Positions 51,368-60,079 are shown, counted from the stretch's first letter. The stretch: DNA of 60,278 nt from Verrucomicrobiia bacterium (GCA_011525685.1 WYBW01000108.1:1-60278), one strand, 5' to 3'. Notes: a model not told the origin generated them from the letters alone. Program-made: numbers and translations.

Positions 51368-51991
51368 TCAGCGATACGCCGCGTCCTCCAGTCCCTGTTT
51401 CTTGATTTCCGCGTTGTCCTCCCAGACGATGGCGCTGGTGCGCGCGTCAATCAGTTGGAACGCGTACAGGATGTAGTCGCTCGTGCCGGCCTTCGTGCGC
51501 GTGGAGAGTCCCTGCAACGTGCCGGTCAGGAAGTAATCCGCGCCTTTGAACTCCTGGAGGTTCGGATCGCTGTTCGCCGTCACCGCGCCTTCACGCTTGA
51601 GGTTGCGCTCCCGTTCCAAGGCGGCCATGCGGTCGCGCGCCAGGAACATCACCTTGCCGCGGCACTTCGAGTTCAGCTCGCTGCGGATGCGGGTCAGGAA
51701 GATGTCCTTGTTGATCGGGAAGCGGGTCTGGTTGTCCACCGGTTCCAGCACGACCACAGGCGGTGCGACGGCGTTGGCGATCTGCGGGATGCTCAGGACG
51801 CTGCGGGCCATCTTGTCGGTGACCGCCACGAGATCCTGCGATTCGATCCCGGTGCCAGCCACGAAGCCCTGCTCGTCGGGCCGCATCTGGGTGACCCCGG
51901 TGCCGGAAGGATTCTTGACGCCGCTGGAGGCGCAACCCGCCACCAGCGCGGCGGTGCCGAGGGGGAGTAGGTATTTGGTGATGCTTTTCAT
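51368..51991 (-). CDS. LpoB-like penicillin-binding-protein activator lipoprotein
   Basis: The protein is 207 residues from the ATG at 51991 (MKSITKYLLPLGTAALVAGC), with lipobox VAGC at residue 20. The fold region has LSIPQIANAVAPPVVVLEPV, NKDIFLTRIRSELNSKCRGK, MFLARDRMAALERERNLKRE and ADYFLTGTLQGLSTRTKAGT, which follow the LpoB pattern (MARSVLSIP... F..RI...L). LpoB activates the bifunctional peptidoglycan synthase PBP1B from the outer membrane. It is the first gene of the lpoB-COG3014-ycfL set. The N-terminal linker is short, as in many non-enteric LpoB proteins. An in-frame extension to 52147 has no signal and is not favoured. Confidence 0.85.
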   Translation of the reverse strand: MKSITKYLLPLGTAALVAGCASSGVKNPSGTGVTQMRPDEQGFVAGTGIESQDLVAVTDKMARSVLSIPQIANAVAPPVVVLEPVDNQTRFPINKDIFLTRIRSELNSKCRGKVMFLARDRMAALERERNLKREGAVTANSDPNLQEFKGADYFLTGTLQGLSTRTKAGTSDYILYAFQLIDARTSAIVWEDNAEIKKQGLEDAAYR

Positions 51992-52112
51992 GTTGGTGAA
52001 TGAGTTGATCAAAATGTGCCAACCGCGAAATCCATCCGTCTTACGAGACGGGCACGCCCATGGTGTCAAAGCCATTGCGGGTTTTTCGTCGGATTTGTGG
52101 TTCATACTTTTT

Positions 52113-52856
52113 TTAGAATCTCGGCGCATCCGGTACGCGTGGGGCATCCGGAATCTGCGGCGGCGCGGTCCAGTAGTAGGTCGAGGTGGGACACGGTTTG
52201 GATTGAATCTGGCTGTACGGGTTCAAGGAGGTGACTTGAGCCGCCGGGAGTGTGGACACGAGTTCGCTCGGGGCTTGCGGGAAGGGCGGCGCGGCCGCTT
52301 GCGTCACCTGCGCCACTTGTGCCACTTGTTGTTCGCGCTTGCGTGTGCTGGCTTCGGCCACGCTGCCCAACACCAGTCCTGCCGCGGCGCCGATGGCGGC
52401 ACCTTTGCCGGCCTGTTCGTTGCCCGCACCGGTCAGCGCGCCCGAGGCCGCGCCCAGCAAGGTTCCCCCCACCGCGTAATTGGGTCGCCCCGCCCGGGAA
52501 TAATAACCCGGCGCGACGCAGGCGCTTGGCGAGTAATAGACGGAAGCCGAAGAACCGCATGAACCGTAGCCATAGCCGAAACTGACCGCAGCCGTCGGAG
52601 CGGCAGGATAGGGTTGCGGGTCGGAATAATACTGCCTCCGCGCTTCACCGGCGACCGCACCCGCGATCAGACCCACACCCGCCCCAATCGCTGCGCCTTC
52701 TCCGGAGAAGCCATTGTGACAATCACCACCCACCACGCCTCCAATCAGGCTGCCCCAGAACGCGCCGCCCAGCGCCTCGGGGCTGAACAATTGCGCCGGC
52801 GCGGAGAGCGTCGTTGCCGCGGTCACGCAGGTCCAAAAAAGTTTTCTCATAAACAC
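52113..52856 (-). CDS. exported glycine-zipper protein
   Basis: The 247-residue protein has a signal peptide (MRKLFWTCVTAATTLSAPAQ). Two glycine-zipper stretches are visible: GGAFWGSLIGGVVGG with GAAIGAGVGLIAGAVAGEA near residues 30-72, and GGTLLGAASGALTGAG with GAAIGAAAGLVLGSVAE near 128-165. Between them is a Tyr/Ser/Gly-rich spacer (FGYGYGSCGSSASVYYSPSA), and the C-terminus is Pro-rich. Glycine zippers form membrane-associated helix packing, as in SlyB-like envelope proteins. It lies on the same strand just upstream of the lpoB-like gene (121 bases) and may belong to that envelope cluster. Confidence 0.82.
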   Translation of the reverse strand: MFMRKLFWTCVTAATTLSAPAQLFSPEALGGAFWGSLIGGVVGGDCHNGFSGEGAAIGAGVGLIAGAVAGEARRQYYSDPQPYPAAPTAAVSFGYGYGSCGSSASVYYSPSACVAPGYYSRAGRPNYAVGGTLLGAASGALTGAGNEQAGKGAAIGAAAGLVLGSVAEASTRKREQQVAQVAQVTQAAAPPFPQAPSELVSTLPAAQVTSLNPYSQIQSKPCPTSTYYWTAPPQIPDAPRVPDAPRF

Positions 52857-53016
52857 CGTCGGTTCGACGAACGGCTTTGGTCTTTATTCGCGAGGCCACA
52901 TTAGCACGATGGCGGCTGGCCGTAAATGCCTGTTCCGGCAATGTCTCGGGTAACGCCACCCTTCAAAAACTTTTTCGTGTTCATCCGCCCCCGTTCGTGG
53001 TTAAACAATCCGTGTT

Positions 53017-54549
53017 ATGCGAAACCTCATCCTCGGCGTTGATAGTGGCACGCAATCCACGAAGGTCCTGGCAGTGGACGCGCGGGACGGAAAAGTCCTG
53101 GGTACCGGCTCGCAGGCCTACGACCTCATCCCAGGTCTTCCGCCCGGCGCCAAAGAGCAACATCCGCACACATGGCGCGATGCCACCGCGGCGGCCATCC
53201 GTCAGGCCCTGCGCCAGGCCAAAGCCGTCGCGGCGGACGTGCAGGCCATCGGGGTGAGCGGCCAGCAGCACGGCTTCGTGCCGCTCGACAAGCACGGCGA
53301 GGTCATCCGTCCGGCGAAGCTCTGGTGCGACACCTCCACCGCCGCCGAGTGCGAAGAGATCATGGAGAAAGTGGGCGGGTTGAAGAAAACCATCAAGGCC
53401 CTCGGCAACGCGGTGCTGCCGGGCTTCACCGCCTCAAAAATTCTCTGGCTCAAAAAGCACGAGCCGAAGAATTTTGGCCGGCTCGCCACGGTGCTGTTGC
53501 CGCACGACTACCTGAACTTCTGGCTCACCGGCGAAAAGGTCATGGAATACGGCGACGCCAGCGGCACGGCATTGCTGGACGTGCGGAAACGCAAGTGGGC
53601 CACAGCCGTGCTGGAAGCGATTGACGCCGACCTGGCCGAAAAACTGCCCCCGCTCATCTCGAGCGACAAACCGGCGGGCCGGTTGCATCCGCGCACGGCG
53701 CATGCGCTGGGTCTGAACCCGGGCGTGCTCGTGAGCGCCGGCGGCGGCGACAACATGATGGGCGCCATCGGCACGGGCAACACGCGCGAAGGTGTCATCA
53801 CGGCGAGCTTTGGCACCAGCGGGACGATTTATGCCTGCGCCGGAAAACCGGTCGTGGATCCGCAGGGCGAGATCGCGGCGTTCTGTGACTCGACGAATCG
53901 CTGGTTGCCCTTGCTCTGCACCATGAATGTCACGGTGGCCACCGAAATGGTGCGGCAGGATTTCGGCTGGACGCACGAGCGTTACGCGGCGGAGTCGGCG
54001 CGCATTCCCGCCGGCTCGAACGGATTGCTGTTGTTGCCCTACTTCGAGGGCGAGCGCACGCCGAACGTGCCGGACGGCACGGGTGTATGGTTTGGCGTGA
54101 ACCAGAGAACCTTCGATGCCGGGCATTTCGCGCGCGCGGCGATGGAGGGCGTGACGCTGGGCATGAACTACGGCTTGCGCCGGCTGGCCGGGCTGGGTGT
54201 GAAGCCGAAACAAATCCGCGCCACCGGCGGCGGCGCCAACTCGAAAGTCTGGCGGCAGATCATGGCCGATGTATTCGACGCGGAAGTCGTCACGCTCAAA
54301 GTGGGTGAGGGCGCGGCCTATGGCGCGGCGTTGCAAGCATTCTGGTGCTGGCGTTTGCAGCAGGGTGAAAAACTTGCCATCGAGGACGTCACCGACCGGT
54401 TCGTGGGTTTGAACCAGACGGAGACGGCCCACCCCGACGCGGCGAACGTGAAGGTGTATCGCGAGTTGCAGGCGCTGCAGGACGAGATGTCGCTCTCGCT
54501 GCGCGGCGTGTTTGCGAAGCATCGGAAGTTTGTGCTGGGCAGGATTTGA
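53017..54549 (+). CDS. xylB: xylulokinase (FGGY family)
   Basis: The 510-residue protein has the FGGY N-terminal phosphate loop LILGVDSGTQSTKVLAVDA, the XylB-specific IGVSGQQHGFVPLDKHGEVI near residue 75 and PAKLWCDTSTAAECEEI. The catalytic Asp is in VSAGGGDNMMGAIGTGNT near residue 245. The C-terminal FGGY signature region is MNYGLRRLAGLGVKPKQIRA with TGGGANSKVWRQIMADVF. It phosphorylates D-xylulose in the cytoplasm. No xylose isomerase or transporter is adjacent. Related FGGY kinases (ribulokinase, L-xylulokinase) cannot be excluded, but the QQHG motif favours XylB. Confidence 0.92.
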   Translation: MRNLILGVDSGTQSTKVLAVDARDGKVLGTGSQAYDLIPGLPPGAKEQHPHTWRDATAAAIRQALRQAKAVAADVQAIGVSGQQHGFVPLDKHGEVIRPAKLWCDTSTAAECEEIMEKVGGLKKTIKALGNAVLPGFTASKILWLKKHEPKNFGRLATVLLPHDYLNFWLTGEKVMEYGDASGTALLDVRKRKWATAVLEAIDADLAEKLPPLISSDKPAGRLHPRTAHALGLNPGVLVSAGGGDNMMGAIGTGNTREGVITASFGTSGTIYACAGKPVVDPQGEIAAFCDSTNRWLPLLCTMNVTVATEMVRQDFGWTHERYAAESARIPAGSNGLLLLPYFEGERTPNVPDGTGVWFGVNQRTFDAGHFARAAMEGVTLGMNYGLRRLAGLGVKPKQIRATGGGANSKVWRQIMADVFDAEVVTLKVGEGAAYGAALQAFWCWRLQQGEKLAIEDVTDRFVGLNQTETAHPDAANVKVYRELQALQDEMSLSLRGVFAKHRKFVLGRI

Positions 54550-54615
54550 CGCGATTGACTTTTCCGGTAGTTTGCCCTGCACGTCAACGGCCACTCTCTC
54601 TACAAAGCGCAAAGC

Positions 54616-55149
54616 TTGGACGGACGCCGCGGGTTAGAGGCCCTTCCCAAAGACGGGCATAAATACGAACTGCTCGATGGAGAACTGATTAGGAGTCCGG
54701 TTCACGCCAACCACGGAACAGTCTGTGCGCGGTTTGTCTCTTTCCTCTTCAATTTCGTCGAAGAGCGCCGGCTTGGAGAGGTGTACGACTCCAGCACTGG
54801 GTTTCGCTTGTCGGAAAAGCTGTTGTTGAGCCCCGACATCGCGTTCGTCAGCCGGGCACGATTGAAGAAAATACTGGTCGCCCCGGACAAGTTTCTGTAT
54901 GGCGCTCCCGATCTGGTGGTGGAAGTGCTTTCGCCCGGCGATCGAATGACCCAGCTTAGCCGGAAGCTCGATCATTATTTCGAGCACGGGACCAGGCTGG
55001 CCTGGGTGGTGAACTGGCGGAAGGAGCAGATTCACATCTACACGCCGGACAGCATCGAGACGTTGACCGGCTCGAACGACATTTTGACGGGCGGACAAGT
55101 CCTGCCCGGATTCCAGTGCAAGTTGAGCCGGATCTTCCGCCCCAGTTGA
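54616..55149 (+). CDS. Uma2-family (DUF820) nuclease-fold protein
   Basis: The protein is 177 residues from a TTG at 54616; no ATG fits. The family start block is LEALPKDGHKYELLDGELIR, followed by RLSEKLLLSPDIAFVSRARL (Asp of the PD-(D/E)xK-like core), DLVVEVLSPGDRMTQLSRKL (E-x-L-S-P) and YFEHGTRLAWVVNWRKEQIH. All core positions of a Uma2 restriction-endonuclease-like fold are present, so it looks intact. Uma2 proteins are abundant in Cyanobacteria and Verrucomicrobia; their targets are unknown. It is 66 bases after xylB and convergent with the aldehyde dehydrogenase gene. Confidence 0.87.
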   Translation: MDGRRGLEALPKDGHKYELLDGELIRSPVHANHGTVCARFVSFLFNFVEERRLGEVYDSSTGFRLSEKLLLSPDIAFVSRARLKKILVAPDKFLYGAPDLVVEVLSPGDRMTQLSRKLDHYFEHGTRLAWVVNWRKEQIHIYTPDSIETLTGSNDILTGGQVLPGFQCKLSRIFRPS

Positions 55150-55181
55150 TTGTCGAAGCGGCGTGAAGCCACGCTCGTGCT

Positions 55182-56618
55182 TCACCACGCCCGCTCGATG
55201 CTCCGGCGCTGCCAGAGGAACTCGAACATGTTCCCCTCGTGCGGCTGGTCCCAGGAGATCTTCATGGTGGAGACCGGGCCGACGTTCAGCCGCTCGATGT
55301 GCGGGAAGGCCATCACCTGTTCGATGAACGCCGGATCCCTGGTAATCGCCGTGCAGGCGAGGGTGTAGCCGATCTGACTCAACATTTCGCTCTGCGGCAC
55401 TTGCACCACGCTGGCGTACGGACAAAGGAACTCGCGATTTGCCAGTGGATGTTGGAACGAATCACAAAGGACGATGGTCGGCCGAACGAACACGCCGCCG
55501 TCAAACGTGACTTTGCGGGAACCGTTCCGGTATCTTGCCGTCGCATCCGTCGCGCCGGGCGTTTTCAACCCCTCCTCGATCGCGCCGTCAATGAAGTCGG
55601 CCATCTTGGGATTCGCGAAGCCCGAGAGCCGCGCGTTCGAATCGTCGGCTGTGGTGGGTTGAATCGGCCCAAGTTTCTGCGCCAGCGCGTCAGCAATTTC
55701 CGCCGCGTACTTGGGCACGACGACGGCGCTGGCGTTGATGCACGAGCGCCCGCCGTTATCCGAAATGCTCGCCACCATCACGTCCAGATACTCGCGCCAG
55801 TTTTCGATGCAGTCCTCGCCGATGAGGATTTTGCTCCAGCCCGGGCCGTGAATTTGAATGGCGGGATTGTTCGCGTATTGGGCCGTCGTGGATTTGTCGC
55901 CGAAGATCAAGGCGCGTCCGCACGAGTTGAGAATCGCCGCCGCGCCTTCGTGGTCGGTGGGATAGAAACCGAATGCCTCCGCCGGCGCGCCCGCGGCGAT
56001 GAACGCCTGAATCAGCCGATACGGCGTCCACGGTTCCTCCTTGCCGGGCTTGATGATGACCGGCGTCTTGAGGGCGATGCTCGGCAGCCAGAGCGAGTTC
56101 ACCGCCGGCGAATTGCTCGGCATCACCAACCCCAACGCCCGCGTCGTCGGGAAATAACTCAATCGCGTGCCAAACTGCTCGCCACTGCCGGTGTCGAGAA
56201 TCGAAAGGTCCAGTCCGCGTGACAACCCGTTCAGCACCGTCCTCATGTGGGTCAAGGCGAAATGGATTTTCTCCATGTTGCGCCGGACCATGACGTGCGG
56301 CAACCCGCTGGTGCTGGACAGGGTTTCGACATACTGCGGCGGCGATTGCGTGTGGCCCTTGTCCCCCAGCGGCAACGTGCCGTTCAGAAATTGTTCGCCC
56401 GCCCTGGCGCAAATCTCGAGGAGTTGTGCCGTGGAGAATGGTTTCAATGCGGCGCGGGCCTCGGATACGCGCGCCAGGTCCTTGCGCACGATGCCGGCGT
56501 TGACCTGGCTGACGGTGGCCTTGACTTCGCCGGTGCGGAAGTCTTTGACCTCGACCTGGTCGAGGCTCTCGTAGGCTTTGCCGCGCCGCAGCGCGGGAAG
56601 GTGCGGAATCGAAGTCAT
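55182..56618 (-). CDS. aldehyde dehydrogenase superfamily protein
   Basis: The protein is 478 residues from the ATG at 56618 (MTSIPHLPALRRGKAYESLD). The NAD-site block is TPVIIKPGKEEPWTPYRLIQ, and the catalytic Cys is in ISDNGGRSCINASAVVVPKY near residue 299. Where classical ALDHs have the general-base Glu in ELGGK, this protein reads IQIHGPGWSKILIGED, without it. CoA-acylating aldehyde dehydrogenases and LuxC-type reductases also lack this Glu, so a CoA-linked reaction is possible (inference). The C-terminus is NREFLCPYASVVQVPQSE and HIERLNVGPVSTMKISWDQP. The toxin gene end lies 59 bases upstream on the same strand. Confidence 0.85.
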   Translation of the reverse strand: MTSIPHLPALRRGKAYESLDQVEVKDFRTGEVKATVSQVNAGIVRKDLARVSEARAALKPFSTAQLLEICARAGEQFLNGTLPLGDKGHTQSPPQYVETLSSTSGLPHVMVRRNMEKIHFALTHMRTVLNGLSRGLDLSILDTGSGEQFGTRLSYFPTTRALGLVMPSNSPAVNSLWLPSIALKTPVIIKPGKEEPWTPYRLIQAFIAAGAPAEAFGFYPTDHEGAAAILNSCGRALIFGDKSTTAQYANNPAIQIHGPGWSKILIGEDCIENWREYLDVMVASISDNGGRSCINASAVVVPKYAAEIADALAQKLGPIQPTTADDSNARLSGFANPKMADFIDGAIEEGLKTPGATDATARYRNGSRKVTFDGGVFVRPTIVLCDSFQHPLANREFLCPYASVVQVPQSEMLSQIGYTLACTAITRDPAFIEQVMAFPHIERLNVGPVSTMKISWDQPHEGNMFEFLWQRRSIERAW

Positions 56619-56676
56619 TTCAGTGCCGCAGAAGATAGCAGCGAATGGGCGGCAGCGAAGAATTTTTTCACCGCGA

Positions 56677-57135
56677 TCACACCGGCAAGCGGACCTCGAA
56701 GGCGAAATCCCCGGGCCGCTCGATGACAATCCGCTGGAAATCGCGGTGCGCCGGATTGAGGAGGTAATTCAGTTCCTCCGGAATGAGGATGCTGGGCACG
56801 GCCAGAACGGCGGAACGCGATGCTTTTGCCCAGGCATCGCCGAGCGATTGGACCGATGGCGGTGGCGGGGACTGCCGCCAATCCAAAGGCAAACTGCGCG
56901 CGGGCAGAGTCTGGATCAACGAGTCCGGAACCTGAAACCGGAAGGCCTTGAAGCGGTTGGGGAGTTGCGGATGGTAATGCACCAGTTGCTCCAAGGCCGC
57001 GAGGGATTTGTGTTGGCTGGCGTAAACGACGAGCACTCCTGGTGAATTCCAACGCCCTCCAAAACGCCTCGCGCCTTCGCCGTCGAAAGCGCTCCCGGCG
57101 CGGCCCTCCGGCACGATGCGCCAACCCGTGGCCAT
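56677..57135 (-). CDS. RES-domain toxin (NAD-degrading type)
   Basis: The 152-residue protein begins at ATG 57135 in a TGATG junction with the antitoxin stop; a GTG one codon earlier is an alternative. The RES domain is clear: GWRIVPEGRAGSAFDGEGAR, then RFGGRWNSPGVLVVYASQHK (the Arg and Tyr region), SLAALEQLVHYHPQLPNRFK (Glu) and SRSAVLAVPSILIPEELNYL (the Ser region), ending NPAHRDFQRI. Toxins of this family (Res, MbcT, ParT) consume or use NAD+ and arrest growth. It is the second gene of a toxin-antitoxin pair, as usual for Xre-RES operons where the antitoxin comes first. Confidence 0.93.
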   Translation of the reverse strand: MATGWRIVPEGRAGSAFDGEGARRFGGRWNSPGVLVVYASQHKSLAALEQLVHYHPQLPNRFKAFRFQVPDSLIQTLPARSLPLDWRQSPPPPSVQSLGDAWAKASRSAVLAVPSILIPEELNYLLNPAHRDFQRIVIERPGDFAFEVRLPV

Positions 57136-57608
57136 CACGCATAGACCCCGTGCTCAATCCGGCCCAGCAGGTTCTCCACCTCGCGCGCGCCGATTTCGGT
57201 TTCGGCGTAGTCCAAGGGCACGGCCCCGCCCAAGCCAGGTTGTGGCGCGTTCAACCACTGCCGCGCCTCGGCCAGTCCGCCAAAGACCTGGGCGGCCTTG
57301 CCCACCAGCCGGGCGTAGCGCACCACCCGATCCGACTCTGCCGCGTCCAGCCGTCCTTCGGTTTTCCGCCGATGCAGAGTGGCTTTGGAGATGCCCAGTT
57401 TGGTGGCCAGGGTTTCCATCGGCATTTCCAGACATTCCTGGAGCGCATCCAGCTCTGCCACCGGCAGACCGTCCTGAACCAGGGCGATGATCCTGGAGGA
57501 CGCCAGACTTGGGCTGCCGGCCCGGCCGGTGGCATCCTGCACGCAAGAAACCACGACCTGGCGGCTGCCCGCTTTTTTGGCTTTGGGCTTTGTCAGCGTT
57601 GCGCTCAT
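57135..57608 (-). CDS. Xre/MbcA/ParS-type antitoxin (DUF2384)
   Basis: The protein is 157 residues from the ATG at 57608. After a basic N-terminus it has an Xre-like helix-turn-helix, MPMETLATKLGISKATLHRR near residues 63-82, followed by the DUF2384 C-terminal domain (ESDRVVRYARLVGKAAQVFG, EARQWLNAPQPGLGG, DYAETEIGAREVENLLGRIE). The last segment normally caps the active site of the RES toxin. It should bind its own promoter; three GAGAC/GTCTC half-sites lie directly upstream (57611-57637). The gene overlaps the toxin by one base. Confidence 0.93.
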   Translation of the reverse strand: MSATLTKPKAKKAGSRQVVVSCVQDATGRAGSPSLASSRIIALVQDGLPVAELDALQECLEMPMETLATKLGISKATLHRRKTEGRLDAAESDRVVRYARLVGKAAQVFGGLAEARQWLNAPQPGLGGAVPLDYAETEIGAREVENLLGRIEHGVYA

Positions 57609-57610
57609 TT

Positions 57611-57637
57611 GAGACTACCATTGGTCTCTTATGAGAC
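57611..57637 (-). promoter_or_regulatory. probable autoregulatory operator of the RES-Xre operon
   Basis: Three five-base half-sites in alternating orientation, GAGAC (57611-57615), GTCTC (57624-57628) and GAGAC (57633-57637), begin three bases upstream of the antitoxin start. The right pair is a perfect inverted repeat, GTCTC-TTAT-GAGAC, and the left pair GAGAC-(8)-GTCTC is also inverted. Binding of the antitoxin HTH here would block the promoter or ribosome access. Confidence 0.65.
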
Positions 57638-57791
57638 TGTCGTCAAGCGCCTTTGGCCAGTGGGCGCGCTTGCTTTGAAACCCGCCTCGAAGGCTGGCGT
57701 GTTTCCGTTGTCATCCTCCCACCGCCCGTGCTCTGGCAGGAACGCCCTGATCTTGTGGAAGCGCAAGGGCCTTTTGGTCAGGCTGCGGTCT

Positions 57792-59048
57792 TCACGGAAA
57801 CAATCCCCGGATTCGCTTGGCCTCCTGCACGCGCTTGACCCCCAGGCTCAGGGCCGCCAGGCGCATGGAGATTTTCTGTTTGCGGCTGGCAGCCAGGACC
57901 TGGGTGAAGGCGGTTTCCAGCAGGCGAAAAAGTTTGTCCACGATCTCCGTTTCGCCCCAGAAGAAGCTCTGCAAGTCCTGAACCCATTCAAAGTAACTCA
58001 CAATCACGCCACCCGCGTTGCACAACACGTCGGGGATCACAAAAACCTCCGGCCGCTGATTGAGGATCGCGTCAGCCTCGGGCGTGGTGGGTCCATTCGC
58101 GGCCTCGGCGAGGATGCGGCATTTGATCTGGCCGGCGTTGGCTTGTGTGATCTGCCGTTCCAACGCCGCCGGCACCAGGATGTCGCACGGCAACAGGAGC
58201 AGTTGCTCGTTCGAGATGGGTTGCGCCTCGGGAAAGCCCAGAACGGTTCTCCTCGAGGCGACGTGTCGCTCCAGCGCAAACAGGTCGAGGCCATTCTCAT
58301 TGTAAATACCGCCGCGCACGTCGCTGACGGCAATGACCTTCGCGCCATAACGCGCGAGGCTCAACGCGGCAATCGAGCCCACGTTGCCGTAACCCTGAAC
58401 GACGGCGGTGGATTTGCCGATGTCGAGGCCGATGGTGTCGGTGGCACGGTTGACCAGGTAGGCGACGCCCCGGCCCGTGGCTTCACGCCGCCCCAGTGAC
58501 CCACCCAAACCCACCGGTTTGCCCGTGACGATGCTTGGCACCGTGTGGCCCGCGTGGACCGAGTAGGTGTCCATCATCCACGCCATGACCTGCTCATTGG
58601 TGCCAAGGTCGGGCGCCATCACGTCCACCTGCGGACCGATGAAGGGAATCATCTCCTGCGTGTAACGGCGCGTGAGTCGCTCCAGCTCGGTCTTCGACAT
58701 GGTCGTTGGATCGCACGCCACGCCGCCTTTCGCGCCGCCGTAAGGCAGGCCGGTGAGCGCGCATTTCCAGCTCATCCACATGGCGAGCGCGGCCACCTCA
58801 CCCAGTTGCACGTCCGGGTGAAAGCGCAGCCCGCCCTTGGTCGGGCCCAGCGTGAGGAAATGTTGAACGCGATAACCGAACAGCACCTGGGTCGAACCAT
58901 CGTCCCGGTGGATCGGCAGCGCGACGGTCAACGCGCGCTTCGGGAGCTTGAGCCGGTCGCGTTCGTCGTGCGGGATTTGAAGGTGGTCGGCAACAAGATC
59001 AAACTGCTGGCACGCCATGCGGAAGGTCGGATGGTCGTAAATTTCCAT
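57792..59048 (-). CDS. gdhA: glutamate dehydrogenase (Glu/Leu/Phe/Val family)
   Basis: The protein is 418 residues from the ATG at 59048 (MEIYDHPTFRMACQQFDLVA); an extension to 59261 has no support. Substrate-binding residues lie in LGPTKGGLRFHPDVQLGEVA and KCALTGLPYGGAKGGVACDP (the catalytic Lys region), followed by MAPDLGTNEQVMAWMMDTYS. The Rossmann motif is AVVQGYGNVGSIAALSLARY near residue 220. The length and motif set match hexameric GluDH of the GudB/GdhA type in Bacteria and Archaea. It interconverts glutamate and 2-oxoglutarate plus ammonium. The coenzyme (NAD or NADP) is not decided by what I can see. Confidence 0.93.
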   Translation of the reverse strand: MEIYDHPTFRMACQQFDLVADHLQIPHDERDRLKLPKRALTVALPIHRDDGSTQVLFGYRVQHFLTLGPTKGGLRFHPDVQLGEVAALAMWMSWKCALTGLPYGGAKGGVACDPTTMSKTELERLTRRYTQEMIPFIGPQVDVMAPDLGTNEQVMAWMMDTYSVHAGHTVPSIVTGKPVGLGGSLGRREATGRGVAYLVNRATDTIGLDIGKSTAVVQGYGNVGSIAALSLARYGAKVIAVSDVRGGIYNENGLDLFALERHVASRRTVLGFPEAQPISNEQLLLLPCDILVPAALERQITQANAGQIKCRILAEAANGPTTPEADAILNQRPEVFVIPDVLCNAGGVIVSYFEWVQDLQSFFWGETEIVDKLFRLLETAFTQVLAASRKQKISMRLAALSLGVKRVQEAKRIRGLFP

Positions 59049-59149
59049 GGCGCAGCATAGACAGGGAGTCGCCGAAGATGGAAGATGGAAAACCGCCGGG
59101 CGCACACAGCCGGTTGAACAGTGTCGTTTCGCGCGGGTCAAATCACGGA

Positions 59150-60079
59150 ATGACAACTTTTGATCAACGCGGGGCGCACCATTGGACCCGGCGCAAAGTG
59201 CGGCGGGCGGGGTCAGCGTTCGCCCTGTTGGCTGTGCTGTTGCTACCGACCGCCGGTTCAACGCTCGCGGAGCCCGCGCGGACCAATTCCCTTTGGGAAC
59301 GCATCGTCATGGTCGGCGCGAGTGTCTCGGCGGGATTCACGGCCGCGGAGCCTTTGGGTGGACCCAACACGCCGCAGTTCCGGTTGAGCCGTTATGTGGA
59401 GGCCGCGTTGCTGGCGCCGCATCAACCGGTGCGGAACTTCGCCAACACATTTTTCTTTCTCCAACCCGAATCACTGGGCCGCCAACAGATGGACAACGCC
59501 CGGCAGGCCAACCCCACGCTGGTGCTCGGCGTGGATTTCCTGTTTTGGTTTTGCTACGGGGACGGCGCCACCGACGAGGAACGTTTGCGGCGCTTCGAGG
59601 CGGGGTTGAAGCTCCTCGAGTCCATCCCGTGCCCGCTCCTTGTGGGCGACCTCCCGGACGCTTCGGCCGCCGTAAATGGCATGTTGCGCGCGGAACAGGT
59701 GCCGAGCACGAACGCCCTGGCCGCCGCCAATCGTCGGCTGCGCGAGTGGGCCGCTCTCCGGCCGAATGTCGTTCTCCTCCAACTCTCGAAGTTCATGCAG
59801 ACCGCCGTGTCAAACCAGGCGCTTGCGATCCGTGGCCAGACCCTGCCGGAAGGCAGGACACGCGTACTGTTGCAGGACGACAAACTTCACTCCAGCCCGC
59901 TTGGCTGCGCGGTGTTGACGGTCGCCGCGCTTGATGCGCTCCAAGGGCGGCATCCCTTTCCCGCCGGTGAGGTTCGCTGGCAGCCGGACGAGATTCACCG
60001 CCTGGTCCTCGATTCGTTGAAGGCCGGCAGGTCGGCGGGGTCGCATGTTCCCGTTGTCCCCTCCCCGGCGCGGCAGTGA
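59150..60079 (+). CDS. exported SGNH/GDSL-like protein of unknown function
   Basis: The protein is 309 residues from the ATG at 59150 (MTTFDQRGAHHWTRRKVRRA); an in-frame start at 59078 adds 24 residues. The signal segment SAFALLAVLLLPTAGSTLAE is followed at once by IVMVGASVSAGFTAAEPLGG, which has the look of an SGNH block I (GAS instead of GDS). LVLGVDFLFWFCYGDG and LRPNVVLLQLSKFMQ follow, then DDKLHSSPLGCAVLTVAALD, a D-x-x-H block V (Asp and His). The family is not one I can name. It is divergent from the glutamate dehydrogenase gene by about 100 bases. Confidence 0.78.
   Translation: MTTFDQRGAHHWTRRKVRRAGSAFALLAVLLLPTAGSTLAEPARTNSLWERIVMVGASVSAGFTAAEPLGGPNTPQFRLSRYVEAALLAPHQPVRNFANTFFFLQPESLGRQQMDNARQANPTLVLGVDFLFWFCYGDGATDEERLRRFEAGLKLLESIPCPLLVGDLPDASAAVNGMLRAEQVPSTNALAAANRRLREWAALRPNVVLLQLSKFMQTAVSNQALAIRGQTLPEGRTRVLLQDDKLHSSPLGCAVLTVAALDALQGRHPFPAGEVRWQPDEIHRLVLDSLKAGRSAGSHVPVVPSPARQ

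Noticed and set aside
53017..54549. Assigning the ABC operon at 15.7-20.4 kb to xylose uptake because of xylulokinase
   Set aside because: The genes are over 30 kb apart, and the two-permease layout is more like rhamnose or AI-2 importers.
57042..58499. 485-codon open frame on the plus strand
   Set aside because: It covers the antisense of the toxin-antitoxin pair and of glutamate dehydrogenase; no family likeness.
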